A stretch of 64,000 nt of DNA. Origin: Legionella steelei. Its GTDB lineage: Bacteria; Pseudomonadota; Gammaproteobacteria; Legionellales; Legionellaceae. The DNA is taken from contig NZ_LNYY01000019.1 of the NCBI RefSeq assembly GCF_001468005.1, positions 2,167,070 to 2,231,069 on the forward strand. The letters are read 5' to 3'. Position 1 is the stretch's first letter. Each line of letters starts with the position of its first letter. A program made the position numbers and the translations under genes. Below are positions 17,032-25,555 of the stretch, in pieces. The notes below the pieces were generated by a model. It was not told the DNA's origin. It made no database searches and was given only the letters and a program-made list of their open reading frames with translations.

Positions 17032-17760
17032 ATGAGAGCGGTACGTATTTATCAACCTGGAAACTACCATACAGGCCAACTTTTAGAATTATCTCCCGAA
17101 GCCAGTCAGCACGTAGGCGTTGTTTTACGCATGCAGGTAGGTGAAAAGCTCACCTTATTTTCTGGTGATGATCGCGAGTTTGATGCAACGATAGATGCTG
17201 TGAAAAAAAAGCAGGTTATTGTAGTTGTTGGCTCGATAAATAAGGTGAGTCGTGAATCGCCATTGACTATCCATTTGGCACAAGCTGTTTCTAAGGGTGA
17301 GCGTATGGAGTTTGTCATGCAAAAAGCAGTCGAACTCGGTGTGGCCAGCATTACGCCTATTGTCACGGAGCGTTGCGTCGTTAAACTGGATAAAGAACGA
17401 ATGAGCAAAAAGCTCCATCAATGGCAAGCAATTGCCATCGCCGCGTGCGAGCAATCAGGGCGTAATCATGTTCCTACAGTAAATCCACCTATTAGTTTGG
17501 CGTGTTATATCAGTGAAGTACCAGTTGGATTGAAGTTGATCTTGCATCCAGGTGAGAATAAAAACTGGCGAGATTATGAGATTGGCTCTTCTGCAATTGC
17601 GTTACTTATTGGTCCGGAAGGGGGATTAAGTGAGCATGAGGTTCAATTGGCTTGTCAGCATGGATTTCAGCTTTTATCCATGGGGCCAAGAATTTTACGC
17701 ACTGAAACTGCGGCAATTACTGCATTAAGTGTATTGCAAGCAGTCGGAGGTGATCTATAA
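17032..17760 (+). CDS. rsmE: 16S rRNA (uracil-1498-N3)-methyltransferase
   Basis: 242 residues from ATG 17032 (MRAVRIYQPGNY), the normal RsmE length. The 30 open codons before it run through a palindromic repeat and are not used. The N-terminal PUA-like part contains HVGVVLRMQVGEKLTLF; the SPOUT methyltransferase core shows KGERMEFVMQKAVELG, the LLIGPEGGLSEHEV loop and the trefoil-knot end GPRILRTETAAITAL. It methylates 16S rRNA on the assembled 30S subunit. Confidence 0.95.
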   Translation: MRAVRIYQPGNYHTGQLLELSPEASQHVGVVLRMQVGEKLTLFSGDDREFDATIDAVKKKQVIVVVGSINKVSRESPLTIHLAQAVSKGERMEFVMQKAVELGVASITPIVTERCVVKLDKERMSKKLHQWQAIAIAACEQSGRNHVPTVNPPISLACYISEVPVGLKLILHPGENKNWRDYEIGSSAIALLIGPEGGLSEHEVQLACQHGFQLLSMGPRILRTETAAITALSVLQAVGGDL

Positions 17761-17969
17761 TAGTACTTGTAGTCCATCTCTCTCAATGCGAAAATCTAGA
17801 AGCATAATGGATTTTGAGTGCAGGTCGAATGAAAAGCCTTTTTAAAAAAAGCGCCTTTATAGATGATGTAGATAATTTTCCGAAGATTTTTCATTCAAAC
17901 TATGCCAATATTCCTTGATGCAGAGTGAGTTTTGGTGATTAACTAATTTTAAACAACAGAGGTTGACTC

Positions 17970-18296
17970 ATGAGTGATCTTATTAAAACAATATCAGATG
18001 CAAGTTTTGAACAGGATGTAATCAACGCAAATAAGCCCGTATTAGTTGATTTTTGGGCTGAGTGGTGTGGTCCTTGTCGTGCATTGACCCCTATATTAGA
18101 AGAAGTGGCTGCTTCTCATGGTGAGCAAGTAACTTTTGCCAAAATTAATATCGATGAGCATCCACAAACTCCTGCGAAGTTTGGTGTGATGAGTATTCCT
18201 ACATTGATTTTATTTAAAAATGGTCAGGTTGAAGCAGTTAAAATGGGTTTGCTTTCAAAATCTCAATTAAGTGCTTTTGTTGAGAGCCACGTTTAA
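17970..18296 (+). CDS. trxA: Thioredoxin 1
   Basis: 108 residues with the WCGPC redox centre at 32-36 and the cis-proline loop SIPTLILFKNG, the full thioredoxin fold. It is the cytoplasmic disulphide reductant for ribonucleotide reductase, peroxiredoxin and Msr enzymes (a bifunctional MsrBA lies at 49.8 kb). SD AGAGG precedes the ATG. The 209-base gap upstream has only a 9-bp inverted repeat (17827-17835 / 17888-17896) with no clear role. It precedes rho as in E. coli. Confidence 0.96.
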   Translation: MSDLIKTISDASFEQDVINANKPVLVDFWAEWCGPCRALTPILEEVAASHGEQVTFAKINIDEHPQTPAKFGVMSIPTLILFKNGQVEAVKMGLLSKSQLSAFVESHV

Positions 18297-18360
18297 TTTT
18301 TTATTTTTCTATATAAAAAATGTTGTATCTTTTAGTAAAGCTGTGATAGCCTGTTGCAAT

Positions 18361-18388
18361 ATGTGATATAATGTAAAATATATCACAT
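18361..18388 (+). promoter_or_regulatory. rho promoter -10 within a perfect palindrome
   Basis: ATGTGATATA (18361-18370) and TATATCACAT (18379-18388) form a perfect 10-bp inverted repeat with 8-nt spacer. The left arm contains an extended -10, TGA-TATAAT (18364-18372). No good -35 is visible at 17 bases. The overlap of dyad and -10 suggests an operator or a hairpin at the very start of the rho leader. The ATG is about 95 bases downstream. Confidence 0.5.
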
Positions 18389-18474
18389 AGGCAGCAGAAT
18401 CCTTAGCTGCATTCTTGAATAATATTTTTCCCGGATACCCAATTCAAAATTAATCAACTAATCAAGTGAGAAGT

Positions 18475-19737
18475 ATGAATCTTAGTGAACTTAAGCAATT
18501 GCCTATTGCCGATCTCTTTAACATCGCACAAGAGATTGGTGTCGAGAATCCTTCGCGTATGCGCAAACAAGAAATTATTTTTGCCATTCTTAAGGCCCAC
18601 GCCTTAAAGGGTGAAGACATTCACGGTGATGGTGTTTTAGAAGTCCTGACTGATGGTTTTGGTTTCTTGCGTTCTGCCGACGGTTCTTATTTGGCAGGCC
18701 CTGATGATATTTATGTATCACCCAGTCAAATCAGACGTTTTGGTTTGCGTTCCGGAGATACGATTTCAGGTAAAATCCGTCCTCCCAAAGACAGCGAACG
18801 TTATTTTGCTTTGTTGAAAGTTGATGAAATCAATTATGATTCACCTGATAGTGCTAAACGGAAAATTTTATTTGAAAACCTTACTCCTTTATTTGCAACA
18901 GAGCGCTTGGTTATGGAGCAAGGAAATGGCAGCACTGAAGATTTGACGGCGCGAGTTGTTGATTTATGTGCTCCTTTCGGTCGAGGACAACGTGGTTTGA
19001 TTGTTTCTCCACCCAAAGCAGGTAAAACATTAATGCTGCAAAACATCGCACGTTCTATAGAAAAAAATTATCCTGAATGTTACCTGATTGTCTTATTGAT
19101 TGATGAGCGTCCTGAAGAGGTGACTGAAATGCAACGCTCGGTAAAAGGGGAAGTGGTTGCCAGTACCTTTGATGAGCCTGCTAACCGTCATGTGCAAGTT
19201 GCCGAAATGGTTATTGAAAAAGCTAAGCGTTTGGTTGAGCACAAGCGTGATGTGGTCATTTTACTTGACTCGATTACGCGTTTGGCTCGAGCGTACAACA
19301 CGGTGATTCCTTCATCTGGTAAAGTACTCACCGGGGGGGTTGATGCCAATGCATTGCAAAGACCTAAGCGTTTATATGGTGCTGCACGTAATATAGAAGA
19401 AGGCGGTAGCTTGACCATTATTGCTACGGCACTGGTAGACACAGGCTCTAAAATGGATGAAGTGATTTACGAAGAATTCAAGGGAACCGGTAATATGGAA
19501 ATCCATTTGAGTCGTAATATTTCTGAACGTCGTGTTTTCCCTGCAATTAACATTAACCGTTCAGGTACACGTCGTGAGGATCTGTTATTAAGCCCAGAAG
19601 ACCTACAACGCACTTGGATATTGCGCAAAATTCTGCAATCTATGGATGAGTGTGATGCGATTGAATTCTTACTTGAGCGCATGAAGAATCATAAAACCAA
19701 TGCTGAATTCTTTGATGCAATGAAACGTCAAGAGTAG
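18475..19737 (+). CDS. rho: Transcription termination factor Rho
   Basis: 420 residues from ATG 18475 ([18 protein letters not shown]), matching the E. coli start; three upstream codons are ignored. Rho N-terminal helical domain (1-45), cold-shock-like RNA-binding domain (50-125, [29 protein letters not shown]), then the ATPase with Walker A PPKAGKT and Walker [16 protein letters not shown], followed by the Q-loop and R-loop regions. It is a hexameric RNA helicase that ends transcription of untranslated RNA. The leader carries a dyad over the -10. Confidence 0.98.
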   Translation: MNLSELKQLPIADLFNIAQEIGVENPSRMRKQEIIFAILKAHALKGEDIHGDGVLEVLTDGFGFLRSADGSYLAGPDDIYVSPSQIRRFGLRSGDTISGKIRPPKDSERYFALLKVDEINYDSPDSAKRKILFENLTPLFATERLVMEQGNGSTEDLTARVVDLCAPFGRGQRGLIVSPPKAGKTLMLQNIARSIEKNYPECYLIVLLIDERPEEVTEMQRSVKGEVVASTFDEPANRHVQVAEMVIEKAKRLVEHKRDVVILLDSITRLARAYNTVIPSSGKVLTGGVDANALQRPKRLYGAARNIEEGGSLTIIATALVDTGSKMDEVIYEEFKGTGNMEIHLSRNISERRVFPAININRSGTRREDLLLSPEDLQRTWILRKILQSMDECDAIEFLLERMKNHKTNAEFFDAMKRQE

Positions 19738-19754
19738 CATCTGTTATAAAAATT

Positions 19755-19939
19755 GTAGCCTGGGTGAAGGCGCAGCCGTAACCCGGGAATGGTTGAGTTC
19801 TTTTCAAACTGCCATTTGAAACAATAAGTCAGATAAAAAACTGAATTAGCAAAGCAGTTTTTGGCTTTGAAAGAAGGTTTATTTTTTAGTTTTGGTATAA
19901 ACTTTCCCCGGATTACGGCTGCGCCTTCACCCAGGCTAC
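19755..19939. mobile_element. MITE-like element with 27-bp perfect terminal inverted repeats
   Basis: Left terminus 19755-19781 (begins GTAGCCTGGGTGAAGGCGCA) is the exact reverse complement of right terminus 19913-19939. Total length is 185 bp. The interior is AT-rich with no coding sequence. Termini share the GTAGCCTGGG start with the smaller palindromes in the window, so those could be truncated or internally deleted relatives. No target-site duplication is obvious. It occupies most of the 322-base gap between rho and ubiD. Confidence 0.75.
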
Positions 19940-20059
19940 TCACCATCATTAAGTTAAGAGTCCCTCCCACGCTTGTGAGGAGAGGCTTAAACTTTCTTCC
20001 TTATAGGAGGAAGGGAAATTTCTTGATTCAATGGCAGCTAGGTTACTAGGGGATAATTA

Positions 20060-21529
20060 ATGAAATACTCTGACTTAAGAGATTTTATTGCACAACTCGA
20101 ATCGCGTGATTTATTAAAACGCATATCCTATCCTGTATCACCTTATCTTGAAATGACGGCAGTCAGTGATCGAGTGCTCCGTGCTGGCGGTCCTGCGCTT
20201 CTTTTTACGAATACTCCAAACCATCACATGCCAGTTTTAACTAATTTATTTGGTACTGTTGAACGTGTGGCTATGGGCATGGGTGAAGACAGCATTAGTG
20301 CCTTGCGTGAGGTGGGTAAATTATTGGCTGCTTTAAAGGAGCCGGATCCCCCCAAGGGATTTAAAGATGCTTTTAATAAACTCCCATTGTTAAAGCAGGC
20401 ATTGAATATGGCACCAAAATATGTGAGTGGTGCAGAGTGTCAAAATCATGTTTGGGAAAAAGATGAGGTTGATCTTACCTCGTTACCGATTCAAACCTGC
20501 TGGCCTAAAGATGCTGCTCCATTAATTACCTGGGGACTCGTAACGACCAAGGGACCTCAGCAAACGCGTGAAAATATGGGGATATACCGTCAGCAATTGT
20601 TGAGCAAAAATCAATTGATTATGCGTTGGCTCTCCCATCGAGGAGGGGCATTGGATTATCAAGCATGGCAAAAAGCTTATCCAGGCGAGCGTTTCCCTAT
20701 TGCAGTGACTCTTGGAGCAGATCCCGCAACAATACTTGCAGCAGTTACACCTGTCCCTGATACTTTGTCTGAATATGCTTTTGCAGGATTATTACGCGGC
20801 CAACGTACCCGTTTAACACGGTGTATTGGCAATGATCTGCATGTCCCTGCGAGTGCTGAGATCATTTTGGAGGGTTATTTAGAGCCTGGAGTTGAGGCGC
20901 CTGAAGGACCTTATGGCGATCACACTGGCTATTATAATGAAGTACAATCGTTTCCAGTGTTTACTGTGGAACGCATGACCCATCGAGATAATCCTATTTA
21001 TCATAGTACGTATACTGGTCGTCCGCCCGATGAGCCTGCCATTTTAGGTGTAGCATTAAATGAGGTGTTTATTCCCTTATTGCAGAAACAGTTCCCAGAA
21101 ATTGTTGATTTCTATTTGCCGCCGGAAGGATGTTCTTATCGTTTGGCGGTAGTTACTATGAAGAAGCAGTATCCTGGGCATGCGAAGCGAATTATGATGG
21201 CGGTGTGGTCATTCCTAAGGCAATTTATGTATACCAAATTTGTGATCGTCTGTGATGATGACATTGACGCGCGCAACTGGCAGGATGTAATTTGGGCGAT
21301 GACGACACGTATGGACCCTGCACGAGATACGGTGATGATGGAAAATACTCCAATTGATTATCTGGATTTTGCTTCACCAGTTTCCGGGTTAGGCTCAAAA
21401 ATAGGAATGGATGCAACCAATAAATGGCCAGGAGAAACGCAAAGAGAATGGGGAGAGCCCATTGTGATGGATGAAGAGATCTTAAAAAAGGTCAATGGTT
21501 ATTGGTCTTCTTTGGGGTTAGATAAATGA
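20060..21529 (+). CDS. ubiD: 4-hydroxy-3-polyprenylbenzoate decarboxylase (UbiD)
   Basis: 489 residues, the normal UbiD length. N-terminal [22 protein letters not shown], the prFMN-binding middle with [10 protein letters not shown] and [16 protein letters not shown], and the [15 protein letters not shown] block with the catalytic E-R-E region are present. It decarboxylates the ubiquinone precursor using prenylated FMN made by UbiX. The stop overlaps the next start (ATGA), coupling it to the flavin reductase, as ubiD-fre in E. coli. Later ubiquinone genes are at 53-56 kb. Confidence 0.96.
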   Translation: MKYSDLRDFIAQLESRDLLKRISYPVSPYLEMTAVSDRVLRAGGPALLFTNTPNHHMPVLTNLFGTVERVAMGMGEDSISALREVGKLLAALKEPDPPKGFKDAFNKLPLLKQALNMAPKYVSGAECQNHVWEKDEVDLTSLPIQTCWPKDAAPLITWGLVTTKGPQQTRENMGIYRQQLLSKNQLIMRWLSHRGGALDYQAWQKAYPGERFPIAVTLGADPATILAAVTPVPDTLSEYAFAGLLRGQRTRLTRCIGNDLHVPASAEIILEGYLEPGVEAPEGPYGDHTGYYNEVQSFPVFTVERMTHRDNPIYHSTYTGRPPDEPAILGVALNEVFIPLLQKQFPEIVDFYLPPEGCSYRLAVVTMKKQYPGHAKRIMMAVWSFLRQFMYTKFVIVCDDDIDARNWQDVIWAMTTRMDPARDTVMMENTPIDYLDFASPVSGLGSKIGMDATNKWPGETQREWGEPIVMDEEILKKVNGYWSSLGLDK

Positions 21530-22221
21530 AGGAACGAACGATCAAAGCGCTTGTCGAAGATATTTCGCCGTTGACAGATAGCATTATGCGCTTGGTTTTA
21601 ACACCAGAAAACTATTTAGATTATCAAGCAGGACAATACTTACAAATTGTTTTTGGTGAAGAAGCGTTTAGCTATTCTATTGCTAATGCACCATTAGGCT
21701 CTCACAAATATGAACTGCATATTCGCCATAGTTTAGATAACCCTTATAATCAGCGATTATTTGCCCATATTAAAAAGTATGGTTCGGTGAATATTCGGTT
21801 GCCTTTTGGCACATGTTCCATTGAACATTTGCATCCGCAACGCCCTATATTATTTATCGCAGGCGGTACTGGGTTTGCGCCTGTAAAAGCAATGATAGAG
21901 CACTTATTATCAACATCGGATGTCCGACCTTTCGAACTGTTTTGGGGGGCTCGCTTGCAAAATGATTTATATATGGATGAAAAGGTAACGAGTTGGCAAA
22001 CACACGTGAGTCGTTTTAACTATTTTTCTTCTGTATCGGAGGATAATAGTGTGCCTCTTGTTTCCTTTGTACTTGCCAAGCATCCACATGATCTTGGTGC
22101 CTGGCAAATAGTCATTAGTGGACCTTTTGATATGGTGTACAGTACACGTGATGCATTAGTAAATAATGGTGTTTCACCGGCTCATTTATTTTCAGATGCA
22201 TTTAGTTTTGAAGCAAAATAA
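21526..22221 (+). CDS. fre: NAD(P)H-flavin reductase
   Basis: 231 residues with the ferredoxin-reductase fold: flavin-binding [14 protein letters not shown](P)-binding [18 protein letters not shown], and a C-terminal [15 protein letters not shown]. There is no iron-sulphur domain, so it fits the Fre/LuxG type that supplies free reduced flavin. Its 4-base overlap with ubiD suggests co-translation, possibly because UbiX/UbiD need reduced flavin chemistry. Confidence 0.9.
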   Translation: MKERTIKALVEDISPLTDSIMRLVLTPENYLDYQAGQYLQIVFGEEAFSYSIANAPLGSHKYELHIRHSLDNPYNQRLFAHIKKYGSVNIRLPFGTCSIEHLHPQRPILFIAGGTGFAPVKAMIEHLLSTSDVRPFELFWGARLQNDLYMDEKVTSWQTHVSRFNYFSSVSEDNSVPLVSFVLAKHPHDLGAWQIVISGPFDMVYSTRDALVNNGVSPAHLFSDAFSFEAK

Positions 22222-22232
22222 GGAAGTATTCT

Positions 22233-22427
22233 ATGGAGACTTTGTACCAGGTTCTAGGACTTATTGGTGCCGGATTGATTATTTTCATTTTATACCGCAC
22301 GATAAAAGGAAAACCCGAGCAATTTAGTAAAGAAAGTTTAAATAAAAGTTTTTTTACGATGGGCGTCTTGGCACTTGTTTTGATTGGCTTTATTGCACTA
22401 CTCATTTTAATTTTAAGAAATACATAG
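22233..22427 (+). CDS. Small two-helix membrane protein, unknown function
   Basis: 64 residues with two transmembrane segments (about 5-21, VLGLIGAGLIIFILYR, and 43-61, MGVLALVLIGFIALLILIL) joined by a polar loop with KGKPEQFSKESLNKS. SD AAGGAAG lies 7 bases before the ATG and the gene starts 11 bases after fre, so it is likely the last gene of the ubiD-fre unit. No family name recognised. Confidence 0.75.
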   Translation: METLYQVLGLIGAGLIIFILYRTIKGKPEQFSKESLNKSFFTMGVLALVLIGFIALLILILRNT

Positions 22428-22430
22428 ATT

Positions 22431-22458
22431 GTAGCCTGGCTGCAAGCAACCAGGCTAC
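22431..22458. repeat. REP-like palindrome
   Basis: GTAGCCTGG (22431-22439) / CCAGGCTAC (22450-22458), perfect 9-bp arms, 10-nt loop CTGCAAGCAA, between convergent genes. It is the last copy of this family before 47.1 kb. Confidence 0.8.
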
Positions 22459-22472
22459 GCATTGTATTGCGT

Positions 22473-22784
22473 CTAATGTGAAGGCGTTGCCTTACGATAA
22501 TGTCCTTCATTTTCTTTTAAATAAAAGGCAACATGTGGATTGTTGATGGGCACTCGACTGGTGTCCGCAATCAGCATACATTCTTCCACATAAGTAATTT
22601 GACTGCTGTCATCAACCAATAAACGATACCAAGGATTTCGCGTAGCAAATTCACGTTTATGTGCTTGCGGATTATAACGACCGGAAGCCTGAAATAGCGG
22701 ATCAACGTCCACTACAATTGCTCTGTAGCGGCTGTGTTTATGAATGACTAAATCCCCAATATTGAATTGTGCAATTTTATCCAT
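22473..22784 (-). CDS. hspQ: Heat shock protein HspQ (YccV-like)
   Basis: 103 residues from ATG 22784, which has AAGAGG 5 bases upstream; the longer open frame upstream is not used. The fold-specific blocks are FNIGDLVIHKHSRYRAIVVDVDP, NPWYRLLVDD and YVEECML with HPHVAFYL-like NNPHVAFYL. HspQ is a small hemimethylated-DNA-binding/Lon-specificity protein in enterobacteria that promotes proteolysis of selected substrates. Single gene. Confidence 0.9.
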   Translation of the reverse strand: MDKIAQFNIGDLVIHKHSRYRAIVVDVDPLFQASGRYNPQAHKREFATRNPWYRLLVDDSSQITYVEECMLIADTSRVPINNPHVAFYLKENEGHYRKATPSH

Positions 22785-22959
22785 ATAAGCCTCTTTGTTG
22801 GGCATCTTGAACAATATATCGGTAGAAATCAAATAAGCTTGAAGGTTATGGGAGACGGCAAGGAAGAAAATAAAATAATTGCGCGCGATCGCCTGTTGTA
22901 TTCCTGTGCCCATCGCATAGTCAGCTAAAATTGTTCATATTTCTCGTGGATTAAAGACT

Positions 22960-23943
22960 CTATTCAGTATGTTCTTTAATAACGATGGCGAACATTTTTA
23001 TTAACATAAATAGAACGAGTAACACAGCGAACAAACTGGCAAGTTCATAAAAAACTTTAGGGTAGGCTGGACTATCTGGTGTAATAGGTTGAGTCGTGCG
23101 TATTAAGCTATTTTCAGACGTATGCATATTCCACAGAACATATACTTGTTGCGTCATATCAAATTCTGCTTGGGCAAATTTTAAGAGTAGTTTTTTTTCT
23201 TCCCAAATATTATCGTGTACCGGCATTTCAGGTTGTTTTTTTATTTGCTGTAATTCCCATGCCGCAGCAATTAATTTTTTTTTGGCTAAATCTAATCGTT
23301 TTTGAATTAACTGCTTTTGGGCCTCTGCCCCTTCTTGTTCAATTCTATGAAACAAATTGCTTGTTTGCTGCATGATGGCATCAAGTAGCATTTTGGCTTC
23401 TTGCGCAGAAAAAGCACGTACAGTAACGGTTAATTCATTAGTAATTGGATTAATATTGGTTATTACTTTTTTATTGTAGTAATTAAGCAGTTCATTTTGA
23501 GATGCATTTGTTTTTAAGCGGGATAAAAAATCAATATGATGAGCGCTATAACGATTTTTTATTTCCACCATCTTTTGTAATTGTAAAAGTAAATTAAGCG
23601 AATGAATGTATTCTTCCAGTAAAAAAATACTGGTTTCTTTTGGTTTTGAGTTAAATTGGATATTTTTATTAAAAAAACTACTTAGTCTATTAATAGGGAC
23701 CAGTTTATTATTTTGTTTGAATAAAATACCGGCGCTGGATTCATACTCTGGTGATTTGATAAATTCCAGGTAAGTTGCTGTAGATACCCATGGAGCAAGC
23801 ACGACAAGGAAAAATAATACATTTTTACGAAGCCACGAAGTGAGGTAATGAAAATGAATTTTTTTTAAGCGTTGATATATCAAGAAAATTACGGCAGCTT
23901 TATTATAAGATTTTGATTTATCAATCGGTTGCAAACACTCCAT
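22960..23943 (-). CDS. Polysaccharide export/chain-length protein (Wzz/KpsE-like)
   Basis: 327 residues with a transmembrane helix near the N-terminus (NVLFFLVVLAPWVSTATYL, about 40-60), a long periplasmic part with coiled-coil (IEQEGAEAQKQLIQKRLDLAKKKLIAAAWELQQIKKQ), and a second helix at the C-terminus (YELASLFAVLLVLFMLIKMF). This is the PCP topology of KpsE/BexC/CtrB proteins, which link ABC-exported capsule to the outer membrane. No tyrosine-kinase domain is present. It is followed upstream by the ABC permease on the same strand. Together with the ATPase at 33 kb this forms an export set; the outer-membrane exporter (KpsD/Wza) is not in the window. Confidence 0.75.
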   Translation of the reverse strand: MECLQPIDKSKSYNKAAVIFLIYQRLKKIHFHYLTSWLRKNVLFFLVVLAPWVSTATYLEFIKSPEYESSAGILFKQNNKLVPINRLSSFFNKNIQFNSKPKETSIFLLEEYIHSLNLLLQLQKMVEIKNRYSAHHIDFLSRLKTNASQNELLNYYNKKVITNINPITNELTVTVRAFSAQEAKMLLDAIMQQTSNLFHRIEQEGAEAQKQLIQKRLDLAKKKLIAAAWELQQIKKQPEMPVHDNIWEEKKLLLKFAQAEFDMTQQVYVLWNMHTSENSLIRTTQPITPDSPAYPKVFYELASLFAVLLVLFMLIKMFAIVIKEHTE

Positions 23944-24079
23944 TCTTTTAGCCCTTTCTAGTATAAGGTATTAATCATTTCTTAATTGGTTTTTAATTTG
24001 TTGGTTGAGTGGCCGCCAGATGTTAAACATATAAAAATGTGAGGTTATTAATCAATGTACTTACAAATACCTTGAAATT

Positions 24080-24913
24080 TTAATGTTCCATAATTTCTAT
24101 CATCAGTTTATTACGAAAAACAGTATACATCCCTAAGCCTAGAGTCATCGAGATGGTAGCACATTTAAATAGGTAAAAAACATCACCAAATGTATTGTAC
24201 TCTAGAGCGCTGTTAGAAAAGCATTCTCTGGATATAGTAATAAATTGAAACATAGGATTCAGCGCAAAATAGATTTTATATTGTTCAGGAAGCATCTGGG
24301 CACTAAAGAAAATGCCCGAAAATAGATACATAATGCGCATAAAGGTTTTAACTGTTTTTTTCACATATTTTATAAAAAAAGCGGATACCGCTATAAATAA
24401 TCCTAGTCCTGCGATAAAAAGAACATAGAGCGCAACCGCAGTTAGCCAACGTAAGGGATCTTGTATTTGCCAACCGATCCCGAGCAAGGAGAATACTAAA
24501 AGAGTGCTACAAAAAACTAATCCCATAATCCCCAGCTCGGTAATAAGTAAAGCAAAAACAGGATCTAGGGGTTTAATCTGCCTGAAAAAAAATAGCCCTC
24601 TATTTTCCGCAATGATTATGGAGCAAGAATTAAATATATTATAGGTAAACAACCAGGGGATAGTGCCTAATAAAATGAATGTTGCTAGTGATAAGTTGTT
24701 ATAAATTTCCTGATTACGAAATACTCTAATCATAGTCCACACTAGAACATGTACCCCAGGCTCTAAAAAAATACCTAATAAATCAAATATTCGTTTGTTA
24801 CTGGCATTCATTGTAAAACGTTGCTGAAGATTACGAATAATTAAGGCGTACACCGATGATTTCATTACTGCCCAAGAGGTTTTGTTGCGAGTAGAAAGAT
24901 TGGAGCTGATCAT
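24080..24913 (-). CDS. ABC-2 polysaccharide exporter permease (KpsM/Wzm-like)
   Basis: 277 residues with six hydrophobic segments and the ABC-2 layout. The amphipathic N-terminal stretch YALIIRNLQQRF with the EPGVHVLVWT region matches KpsM/BexB family proteins. It pairs with the ATPase at 32944-33603, which is separated from it by the four glycan genes. It would move a lipid-linked glycan across the inner membrane. Divergent from the DUF4214 gene across a 240-base gap with no clear operator seen. Confidence 0.85.
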   Translation of the reverse strand: MISSNLSTRNKTSWAVMKSSVYALIIRNLQQRFTMNASNKRIFDLLGIFLEPGVHVLVWTMIRVFRNQEIYNNLSLATFILLGTIPWLFTYNIFNSCSIIIAENRGLFFFRQIKPLDPVFALLITELGIMGLVFCSTLLVFSLLGIGWQIQDPLRWLTAVALYVLFIAGLGLFIAVSAFFIKYVKKTVKTFMRIMYLFSGIFFSAQMLPEQYKIYFALNPMFQFITISRECFSNSALEYNTFGDVFYLFKCATISMTLGLGMYTVFRNKLMIEIMEH

Positions 24914-25153
24914 TGCGAGTCATTTTCGTCAGTTGCTGTAATGCCTTATGATACCTATTGCTCGACTCATTTTCTATTTTAATTAGGTTATGCCAGCTTA
25001 CTATCGAGATCGTGAGAAGCAAGATGTTCTGCAAGACACAATTTTTCTATATAAAGGTTAAGGATTTTGCCAGTGTCGAGATGGATGTCTGATTATTCAT
25101 CGTATATACTACCTCGTTTATTAGGCTAAACTGATTTAAAAAAGCCGGATTAT

Positions 25154-25546
25154 ATGGATTTTTCCACTAACATCGAGACATTTTTATCTGACAATATATC
25201 GGATACGGTATTCATCCAAAAAGCCTATTACTATCTTTTAGGCAGAGAACCAGATCCTCACGGAATGCAGCATTATCTTTCTTTGCTTCATGATGGCGCA
25301 GATAGGATGTCGATCTTGTCTTCTTTACGTTTTTCTGCGGAGGGTAAGAGAAGATATAAAAGAATCAAACAGTTTGATCAAGCCATCATACGTTATAAAC
25401 GGCGCTCTCGCATTCGACGTTTAATCATTCGTTTAATAGGACGGAAAAAAAAGAGTCCTTCCACTAATATTCAACCGCTGTTATCAGCACGGGAACAAGT
25501 AATTTATTTACAACTTCAACAGGCACTTCATTCAAACAGGGAGTAG
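25154..25546 (+). CDS. DUF4214 domain protein
   Basis: 130 residues. Residues about 20-62 (VFIQKAYYYLLGREPDPHGMQHYLSLLHDGADRMSILSSLRFSAEGKRR) match the DUF4214 helical repeat with its hallmark LLGREPDxxG. The C-terminal half is strongly basic (RYKRRSRIRRLIIRLIGRKKK), suggesting binding to the membrane surface or an acidic partner. No signal peptide. It starts the plus-strand glycan operon; the next gene begins 9 bases after the stop. A second copy of the same domain is fused to the FkbH-like protein two genes on. Confidence 0.8.
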   Translation: MDFSTNIETFLSDNISDTVFIQKAYYYLLGREPDPHGMQHYLSLLHDGADRMSILSSLRFSAEGKRRYKRIKQFDQAIIRYKRRSRIRRLIIRLIGRKKKSPSTNIQPLLSAREQVIYLQLQQALHSNRE

Positions 25547-25555
25547 TTATTATAA

